This document shows positions 57,965 to 64,000 of a stretch of 64,000 nucleotides of DNA, in pieces. Position numbers and translations under genes: made by a program. The notes under the pieces were generated by a model. It was not told the origin of the DNA, searched no databases, and saw only the letters and a list, made by a program, of their open reading frames with translations. How positions within the stretch are numbered: the first letter of the stretch is position 1; each line of letters opens with the position of its first letter. Source of the stretch: Chryseobacterium shigense (lineage in GTDB: Bacteria > Bacteroidota > Bacteroidia > Flavobacteriales > Weeksellaceae); NCBI RefSeq assembly GCF_900156575.1, contig NZ_FTNY01000006.1:124001-188000 (forward strand), in the 5' to 3' direction.

Positions 57965-59062
57965 TTTTGTGGTTAAATAATATTATAATATCAACCACAA
58001 AAGTCACAAAAGTTTTTCAAACACTTTAGTTATTTTAAAGTAAATTCATTGCGCATATAAAGTACACTTAAGTTTTAAGAAAATCATTGATTTTCTCTTA
58101 TGTGATCTTATTGTTTTCAGGATGATAACACTTTTGCAACTAAAGTGGTCTAAAGTGTTTATAGGCATAACCTTTTGTGCCTTTTGTGGTCAAATAATAT
58201 TATAGTATCAACCACAAAAGTCACAAAAGTTTTTCAAACACTTTAGTTATTTTAAAGTAAATTCATTGCGCATATAAAGTACACTTAAGTTTTAAGAAAA
58301 TCATTGATTTTCTCTTATGTGATCTTATTGTTTTCAGGATGATAACACTTTTGCAACTAAAGTGGTCTAAAGTGTTTATAGGCATAACCTTTTGTGCCTT
58401 TTGTGGTCAAATAATATTATAGTATCAACCACAAAAGTCACAAAAGTTTTTTGAACACTTTAGTTATTTTAAAGTAAATGCATTACGCATATAAAGTACA
58501 CTTAAGTTTTAAGAAAATCTATGATTTTCTCTTATGTGATCTTATTATTTTCAGGATGCTAACACTTTTGTAACTAAAGTGGTCTAAAGTGTTTATAGGC
58601 ATAACCTTTTGTGCCTTTTGTGGTCAAATAATATTATAGTATCAACCACAAAAGTCACAAAAGTTTTTTCAGACACTTTAGTTATTTTAAAGTAAATGCA
58701 TTGCGCATATAAAGTACACTTAAGTTTTAAGAAAATCTATGATTTTCTCTTATGTGATCTTATTATTTTCAGGATGCTAACACTTTTGCAACTAAAGTGG
58801 TCTAAAGTGTTTATAAGCATAACCTTTTGTGACTTTTGTGGTTAAATAATATTATAATATCAACCACAAAAGTCACAAAAGTTTTTTCAGACACTTTAGT
58901 TATTTTAAAGTAAATGCATTGCGGATATAAAGTACACTTAAGTTTTAAGAAAATCTATGATTTTCTTTTATGTGATCTTATTATTTTCAGGATGCTAAAA
59001 CTTTTACAACTAAAGTGGTCTAAAGTGCTTATAAGCATAACCTTTTGTGCCTTTTGTGGTTA
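57965..59062. repeat. Five tandem 217-base repeats with nested dyads
   Basis: Units start near 57992, 58209, 58426, 58643 and 58861 (CAACCACAAAAGTCACAAAAG), periods 217, 217, 217 and 218. Each has inverted outer arms (CCACAAAAGTCACAAAAG / CTTTTGTGCCTTTTGTGG), a middle pair (AACACTTTAG / CTAAAGTGTT) and an inner hairpin (AGAAAATCA / TGATTTTCT), so each unit can form one long hairpin. No coding frame; fills 57914-59110. Confidence 0.9.
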
Positions 59063-59118
59063 ATAATACTCAAAATTCACAATTGACCATTCACATTTCC
59101 CCCTACAATAACCAAACA

Positions 59119-59149
59119 AGGACTGTAAAATCACTTTACAGCCCTCGTT
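59119..59149 (-). terminator. Termin. hairpin after EF-G gene
   Basis: On the minus strand AGGGCTGTAAA-gtga-TTTACAGTCCT followed by TGTTTGG. Confidence 0.65.
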
Positions 59150-59151
59150 TT

Positions 59152-61218
59152 TTAGGTTATTAATGTATTCGCAATGAAATCAGGCACCAAAGCATAGTGT
59201 GACAGTTTCATGCTGATCGAAGCTCTTCCGCTCGTCAGCGTTCTCAGATCGGAAATATATCCGAAGGTAGAAGCCAACGGAACTTCTGCCGTGAAAATCT
59301 TTCTTCCCGATCGTTCATCGATGGACGAAATAATTCCCCTTCTTCGGTTGATATCAGCCGTTACAGCGCCCGTGTACTCTTCAATACTCTGGATTTCAAC
59401 CTGCATGATGGGCTCCAGAAGCCTAGGGCTGCATGATAAAGCCGCCGCTCTGAATCCGTCTCTCGCAGCATTTTCAAAATCATATGCGCCAGAATCCTGA
59501 GGATGGAAAGAACCGTCCATAAGTCTGATCTTCATACTTTCCAAAGGATAACCTTTCAGGGGTCCGTTTTCCATAGCTTCCCTGAAACCTTTTTCTACGG
59601 AAGGAATAAATTCACCCGGAATCACACCTCCTTTGATCAGATTAATGAATTCCAGTCCGGGTTCATTATTTTCTCTTGGTCCGATTTCAAAGGTGATATC
59701 GGCAAACTGTCCGCTTCCGCCATTCTGCTTCGAAAGCTTTTCTCTGTGCGTTCTGGTTTCCGTTAAAATCTCACGGTAAGACACTTTAGGTTTCCCCTGA
59801 TTGACTTCTATACCGTGATTCAGGCGGATCTTTTCCAGAGTGACCTCAAGGTGAAGCTCACCCAGACCGCTCAATAGAGTTTCTCCGGTCTGACGGTCTC
59901 TTTCCATCACTAGAGAAGGGTCTTCTTCCTGAATCTTAGCCAGAACCAAACCGAAAGATTTCTCATCACTGTTCGTTTTAGGCTCTATCGAAACCCTGAT
60001 CACGGGAGCAGGAATGGTAATCGCTTCCAGAAGGACAGGCTTTTCAACTGCGGATAAAGAATCTCCGGTTTTGGCATCCTTAATTCCTGTTAAAGCCACA
60101 ATATCTCCTGCTTTTCCTTCTTCTATCGACAACGTTTTGTCAGACTGCATTTTCAGAATCCTCGATATCCTGAAACTTTCGCTTGTTCTTACATTCACAA
60201 TCGTATCACCGGATTTTATGCTACCGGAATACAAGCGGAGCATGACAAGCCTTCCCATATGTTTATCGATCACGACTTTAAAAACAAGTCCTGAAAAAGT
60301 TTCCGTTTCATTTCTTACCAATTCTACAGCTTCTTCTGTCTCAGGATCTTTCCCCTGAACGACTGGAAGTTGATCCGGAGCCGGGAAATAAGTGACTACC
60401 GCGTCCAAAAGAGGTTGCACCCCTTTATTTTTAAAGGCAGAACCACAGAGAACCGGAACTGCAGCTCCTGACCTGCAGACTTTCTGTAAAGCTTCAGTGA
60501 TCATTTCCTCAGTAATGTTGTTTTCAGGATTCATGTAAGCCTCAAAGAACGTTTCATCGTATTCCGCGAGGATTTCCATTAATTTCATCCTGTATTCATC
60601 GGCATCCGCTTTGTGATCCTCGGGAATTTCCTTCTCAATAATGGTTTCCCCGTTTTCATCGGTCCAGTACAAAGCTTTCTGTTTAATTAAATCAATGACT
60701 CCTTCAAACTGGGCTTCAGCTCCGATTGGGATTTGCAGTGCCATAGGAACTGCATTAAGTTTCGTTTCAATCTCCTTAAGAACCGCGAAGAAATCGGCTC
60801 CGATCCTGTCCATTTTATTGATGAAGCATATCTTTGAAATTCCATGTTTTTCAGCCTGGAACCATACATTTTCGGTTTGTGGCTGAACGCCTGAAGAGGC
60901 ACAGAACACAGCGACAACGCTATCCAGAACTCTTAAAGAACGTTCGACTTCCACTGCAAAATCGATGTGTCCGGGAGTATCAATGATGTTGATGTTATAT
61001 ACTGTTTCTCCTTTTTTCCATTGGGTAGAAACGGCCGCAGATGAAATGGTGATCCCTCTGTTTTTCTCCTGGATGTCTTTATCCATGGTGGTATTTCCAT
61101 CGTCTACGTTTCCAATTTTATGAATGAGGCCTGTGTAATAAAGAAGCCTTTCCGTTAAAGTGGTTTTTCCTGCATCTACGTGGGCTATGATTCCTATATT
61201 TCTTGTGTTATATTTCAT
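59152..61218 (-). CDS. fusA2: Elongation factor G paralogue (EF-G2)
   Basis: A 688-residue translational GTPase. I chose the ATG giving MKYNTRNIGIIAHVDAGKTTL; a longer frame adds 30 unrelated residues. G1 AHVDAGKTT, G2 RGITI, G3 DTPGH, G4 NKMD, followed by domains II-V of EF-G (GRLVMLRLYSG, HGIEVNQGKPKVSYRE, LKGYPLESMKIRLMDGSFHPQDSGAYDFENAARDG). The gene stands alone, not in the usual rpsL-rpsG-fusA-tufA operon, so it is a second copy. Some Bacteroidetes EF-G2 proteins act under starvation or stress. Its leader carries a short peptide frame and a terminator, indicating conditional expression. Confidence 0.9.
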   Translation of the reverse strand: MKYNTRNIGIIAHVDAGKTTLTERLLYYTGLIHKIGNVDDGNTTMDKDIQEKNRGITISSAAVSTQWKKGETVYNINIIDTPGHIDFAVEVERSLRVLDSVVAVFCASSGVQPQTENVWFQAEKHGISKICFINKMDRIGADFFAVLKEIETKLNAVPMALQIPIGAEAQFEGVIDLIKQKALYWTDENGETIIEKEIPEDHKADADEYRMKLMEILAEYDETFFEAYMNPENNITEEMITEALQKVCRSGAAVPVLCGSAFKNKGVQPLLDAVVTYFPAPDQLPVVQGKDPETEEAVELVRNETETFSGLVFKVVIDKHMGRLVMLRLYSGSIKSGDTIVNVRTSESFRISRILKMQSDKTLSIEEGKAGDIVALTGIKDAKTGDSLSAVEKPVLLEAITIPAPVIRVSIEPKTNSDEKSFGLVLAKIQEEDPSLVMERDRQTGETLLSGLGELHLEVTLEKIRLNHGIEVNQGKPKVSYREILTETRTHREKLSKQNGGSGQFADITFEIGPRENNEPGLEFINLIKGGVIPGEFIPSVEKGFREAMENGPLKGYPLESMKIRLMDGSFHPQDSGAYDFENAARDGFRAAALSCSPRLLEPIMQVEIQSIEEYTGAVTADINRRRGIISSIDERSGRKIFTAEVPLASTFGYISDLRTLTSGRASISMKLSHYALVPDFIANTLIT

Positions 61219-61290
61219 TTTGCTGAATTTAAATTGTTGATTTTGAGAATACAGATACGTATTCTCCTCGTTTTGAGGTCTGAAAATAAG

Positions 61291-61326
61291 GCAGCAAAAA
61301 AGACCCATCTGAACAGATAGGTCTTC
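61291..61326 (-). terminator. Terminator in the EF-G2 leader
   Basis: Minus-strand hairpin AAGACCTATCTG-tt-CAGATGGGTCTT followed by T6, lying between the leader peptide and the EF-G2 start. An intrinsic terminator in a 5' leader implies attenuation. Confidence 0.7.
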
Positions 61327-61358
61327 AATATATTTTTAGTAATAAAAGATCTAAGGAA

Positions 61359-61445
61359 CTATTCAGATAAATATTGAGTGCTGCCAGAGTACACAGCTCT
61401 CACAGGGTTACTTAAAGTGATTATATTGATCATTGTTGTTGACAT
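61359..61445 (-). CDS. Leader peptide of the EF-G2 gene, 28 aa
   Basis: A 28-residue frame starting MSTTMINII and ending QYLSE, 33 bases before the leader terminator. Its second half overlaps a hairpin (GAGAGCTG / CAGCACTC). A promoter-like TTG-N19-20-TAATTTCG lies just upstream. The layout matches ribosome-dependent attenuators of translation-related genes. No family known. Confidence 0.5.
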   Translation of the reverse strand: MSTTMINIITLSNPVRAVYSGSTQYLSE

Positions 61446-61632
61446 TGTTGATTTTTAATCGGTTGCGAAATTAGATAAATTTTTTAATTGACCAAAATTT
61501 TTCAGATAAATTTTTTGATCAGGAAATTTAAACAAATCATGAAGTCCGACTGTCCTCAGTAGGAAAAGAGGTGAAAATTCATAAAAATTTCTTAAAACAG
61601 AGAAGTACGTAATGCTTTTCTAATAAAAATTT

Positions 61633-61640
61633 TATCTTTG
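61633..61640 (+). promoter_or_regulatory. Promoter -7 box of the HAD/Ter cluster
   Basis: TATCTTTG about 90 bases before the HAD start codon. Confidence 0.5.
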
Positions 61641-61729
61641 GGAAGAATACCCAGTTAAACACTTGTTGATGATTAAACAATTTTAAATCTTTTTCAAGAA
61701 AGCTAAATAAAACTTTTAACTTAAAACTA

Positions 61730-62398
61730 TTGAAAACGGATATCGACATTCACAACCACTGTCATTTTTCTTTTGACCTGTGGCTAACCCTAATCAAATC
61801 TCACCCTGAATTTAAAACAAAAAGAGTTGAGCTGTTCACCTCGTTTTTTACTATTGATAAACCCATTGATGAGGTTGCGAAAACTGTAAAATATTACGAT
61901 GATCTCTGCAATACGATCAATGAGGTTACAGGAGGGAATATTGATACTTTTGAAATGTATTTACTGATTCTGGGATTACTGGATGTAGATGTAAAACAAT
62001 TGAATAAGGAAAAATTGGAAGGATTTTATATGAAAAGTGAAGAACTGTTTTTAGAATACAAACCAGTTATCATTTTCGAAAACATAAAAGAGTTTTTTGA
62101 TCAGATCAAGAATGAGGGAAAAACGGTAAATATTCTGAGTAATACAGGATTTATCAAAGGAAGGACAATGAGAAAGTTTCTGATTCAGGAAGAGCTGGAT
62201 CAGTATATAGACTTCCATATTTATTCGGATGAGATCAATATTTCAAAACCGAATCCTCTTATTTTTCAGGAAGTGAAGAATAACCTTAAAGACCAGAATC
62301 TTCCGATGCATCGTGTCCTGCATATTGGAGATAATCCGGTGGCAGACTATAAAGGTGCAAAAGATTTTGGTTTCAGTGCCCACTTACTTAAACACTAG
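61730..62398 (+). CDS. HAD-family hydrolase of the Ter cluster
   Basis: A 222-residue HAD phosphatase starting at TTG; no ATG lies upstream within the open frame and the first catalytic motif is already at residues 14-19 (SFDLWLTL, D16). Motif II is ILSNTG, motif III lysine in ISKPNPLIF, motif IV HIGDNPVADYKGA. HAD proteins of this kind are regular members of tellurium-resistance clusters thought to make a small molecule. It is followed after five bases by a phosphoribosyltransferase-like gene. Confidence 0.85.
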   Translation: MKTDIDIHNHCHFSFDLWLTLIKSHPEFKTKRVELFTSFFTIDKPIDEVAKTVKYYDDLCNTINEVTGGNIDTFEMYLLILGLLDVDVKQLNKEKLEGFYMKSEELFLEYKPVIIFENIKEFFDQIKNEGKTVNILSNTGFIKGRTMRKFLIQEELDQYIDFHIYSDEINISKPNPLIFQEVKNNLKDQNLPMHRVLHIGDNPVADYKGAKDFGFSAHLLKH

Positions 62399-62403
62399 AT
62401 TGT

Positions 62404-63228
62404 ATGAATAAAAGATACAGCTTACACCCCATTCATTCCGCGGATGAATTCACTTTTTCACCCGCAGAATACAGCTATTTCAAATATGGCGATAAGTCGT
62501 ATGCTGAAAAATTTGCTAAAGAATTATTCAACGGATTTATATCAGAACACGCAGAGCTTTTAAACACAGAAAAAGAGATCGTCGTTCTTCCAAGTCCGTA
62601 TATGGCCATTCCTACGGCTTCTAATTTTTTGTGTTTTTTCTTTAAAAAGCATCTGGATCTGTACCTGTTTCAGAAAGGGAGAAGATCCAGTATTATATCG
62701 AAGATCAACCGTAATCATACCTATATCACGGATTATGGGAATCTTAATTTTGAAGACCGGAAAAATCTGATCGCCAATGATACTTATTATATCGATAAAG
62801 ATTTTTTAAGAGGAAAACTTTGTATTTTTATAGACGATATAAAAATAACAGGGAGTCACGAACATACCGTGAACAGAATTTTGAACGAATATGAAGTTGA
62901 GGCGGATTTTATGTTCCTCTACTATGCGGAACTGATGAACTTTGACCTTGATCCGAAAATTGAAAACTTCTTTAATTATTACGCGGTAAAAAATATCAAA
63001 CACGTTGCGGAAGTAATGATAAAGCCAAGTTTTGAATTTAACACAAGGATCGTGAAATATATTTTAGGACTGGATTCAAGTAATTTTGACTATCTTACGT
63101 CTAAAGTAAAAAAAGAGCAGATGGACCTGCTTCTGGAGCTGGCGATCAGCAACAATTATCATTTAATAAAAGAATACGAAAATAACATCAATACTTTAAC
63201 ACAAACGGAACTCTATTATGGCTATTAA
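62404..63228 (+). CDS. Phosphoribosyltransferase-like protein of the Ter cluster
   Basis: A 274-residue protein with a PRTase fold signature: the PRPP-binding motif IFIDDIKITGSHEH (D144, D145, T149, G150) and an upstream strand IVVLPSPYMAIPTAS. PRTases are part of Ter stress modules, predicted to make a nucleoside-like compound. It overlaps the terD start by 11 bases. Confidence 0.85.
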   Translation: MNKRYSLHPIHSADEFTFSPAEYSYFKYGDKSYAEKFAKELFNGFISEHAELLNTEKEIVVLPSPYMAIPTASNFLCFFFKKHLDLYLFQKGRRSSIISKINRNHTYITDYGNLNFEDRKNLIANDTYYIDKDFLRGKLCIFIDDIKITGSHEHTVNRILNEYEVEADFMFLYYAELMNFDLDPKIENFFNYYAVKNIKHVAEVMIKPSFEFNTRIVKYILGLDSSNFDYLTSKVKKEQMDLLLELAISNNYHLIKEYENNINTLTQTELYYGY

Positions 63229-63775
63229 CTTACAAAAAGGACAAAGAGAAAACATTAACGCACCTAAATTCACTGTAGGTTTAGGATGGGATATCAATAA
63301 TACTTCTACAGGAACAGGTTTCGACCTTGATGCTTCTTTATTCCTTTTGGGGGAAGACAAAAAATTGGTGTCAGACAATCACTTTATTTTCTATAATAAC
63401 CTGGAATCTCCGGACAAGTCTGTGATCCACACGGGGGACAATCTTACAGGAGAAGGGGCAGGAGATGATGAGCAGATCAAAATTGATCTTACAAAAATAG
63501 ATTCAGCGATTCAGGAAATTACCGTAGTGGTAACCATCCACGATGCTGATGCAAGAAAGCAGAACTTCGGACAGGTGAGAAATTCTTTCATCAGAATTTT
63601 CAATACAGATACCAATGAAGAAATCCTGAAATATGAACTGGACGAAGATTTCTCTATTGAAACGGCAGTAGAATTCGGAAGAATCTACAATAGAAACGGA
63701 GAATGGAAATTTGAAGCTGTTGGGGCAGGACAAAGAGACGGCCTTGACAAATTCGTATCAATTTATCAAAAATAA
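63218..63775 (+). CDS. terD: TerD family protein
   Basis: A 185-residue TerD. Starts MAINLQKGQRENI, contains the Ca-binding acidic motifs VGLGWDINN, FDLDASLFLLGEDK and DDEQIKIDLTKID, and ends with FGRIYNRNGEWKFEAVGAG. Cytosolic, calcium-binding, involved in tellurite resistance and phage/stress protection. Two bases separate it from the next gene. Confidence 0.95.
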   Translation: MAINLQKGQRENINAPKFTVGLGWDINNTSTGTGFDLDASLFLLGEDKKLVSDNHFIFYNNLESPDKSVIHTGDNLTGEGAGDDEQIKIDLTKIDSAIQEITVVVTIHDADARKQNFGQVRNSFIRIFNTDTNEEILKYELDEDFSIETAVEFGRIYNRNGEWKFEAVGAGQRDGLDKFVSIYQK

Positions 63776-63777
63776 TT

Positions 63778-64000
63778 ATGGACAACCAGGATAATCAACC
63801 AACAGATCCAATGGGATCCATTGAGCCTCTTAAAACATTTGAACCCACTCCGGTGGCTCCTCAAAGTCAGCCTGTACAAAATACGGCACCGGCAGTTCTT
63901 GTGGACAGAGAGGGGAACGTTAATCTGACTCAGTTGCAGGTAGAAGAGCGTAAGAAATATGAAGTTCTTGCCAATTCGATCGATGAGACCAATCCGGGTT
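63778..64000 (+). CDS. TelA/KlaA-like toxic anion resistance protein (3' end outside window)
   Basis: The first 74 residues: a polar, proline-rich N-terminus then VNLTQLQVEERKKYEVLA, the beginning of the TelA helical domain. It fits the Ter module order seen in other genomes. The rest lies beyond the right edge. Confidence 0.7.
   Translation, partial: MDNQDNQPTDPMGSIEPLKTFEPTPVAPQSQPVQNTAPAVLVDREGNVNLTQLQVEERKKYEVLANSIDETNPG

Noticed and set aside
59152..61218. A TetQ/TetM-type ribosomal protection protein
   Set aside because: The G-domain and domains II-V follow EF-G (YYTG.HKIG.VDDG.TTMD) rather than the TetM pattern.
1..64000. CRISPR arrays
   Set aside because: The tandem repeats seen (88, 217 and 7 bases) lack the regular short repeat with unique spacers, and no cas gene is present.

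Overview
The window looks like the chromosome of a flavobacterium close to Chryseobacterium. It is AT-rich, its promoters carry the Bacteroidetes TAnnTTTG -7 box, and it encodes typical family members: a SusC/RagA-less outer-membrane barrel, a DUF4822 lipoprotein, a Chryseobacterium-type GG-leader peptide and TlpA/VKOR thioredoxins. Layout: 1-4.4 kb holds a three-gene histidine-kinase/receiver/receiver-TOPRIM operon that resembles the Detocs phage-defence two-component system with an unusual effector. 4.4-10.6 kb holds ordinary accessory genes. 10.8-17.4 kb holds a PIN-like DUF434 protein and an operon in which protein genes (SDR-like, unknowns, TatD) alternate with tRNA-like genes. 18.6-26.9 kb is a MoxR-vWA-beta-propeller ternary system. 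27.1-28.6 kb holds a second copy of the SDR-like gene with its own tRNA-like gene. 28.6-31.8 kb is a dense array of about fifteen atypical tRNA genes. 31.9-37.2 kb holds an RNase H-like protein, a cyclic-phosphate-processing receiver protein, an Rnl2-type RNA ligase, a tRNase Z-like MBL protein, a metallophosphoesterase and two DEDDh exonucleases. 37.3-43.3 kb is a class I lanthipeptide cluster. 43.7-50.2 kb holds two DUF6493-like proteins and a SWIM protein. 51.2-55 kb holds a TROVE (Ro60/Rsr) gene followed by eight tandem Y-RNA-like genes. The remainder holds HTH genes, SulP, a tandem-repeat block, a second EF-G gene with its own leader peptide, and a Ter stress cluster that runs off the right edge.

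The most interesting part is a dispersed RNA surveillance/repair system across roughly 12-55 kb. Three observations tie it together. (1) Four promoters, in front of the SDR/tRNA/tatD operon, the RNA ligase operon, the TROVE gene and the Y-RNA array, share one element, NRCGYA-N7-TGCGYA-N9-TWAYTTTG, with identical spacing. (2) The tRNA array lies behind two attenuators. The first encodes a 42-residue leader peptide whose first 26 codons specify all 20 amino acids, just upstream of an antiterminator arm; the second leader (38 residues, 18 amino acids) overlaps its own antiterminator arm directly in front of the first tRNA. This is what one would expect of a sensor for loss of any tRNA. (3) The RNAs downstream of TROVE share a Y-RNA stem. 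Several carry circularly permuted tRNA (T-arm, acceptor, D-arm) modules and one carries an exact stretch of the conserved 23S rRNA domain IV sequence. My inference is a response to tRNA/rRNA cleavage or translation stress: spare or decoy tRNAs, Y RNAs that tether Ro to RNA classes, and end-healing and sealing enzymes.

Everything here was read by eye from the sequence. Family assignments rest on recognised motifs, RNA folds on manual base pairing, and regulation on inference.
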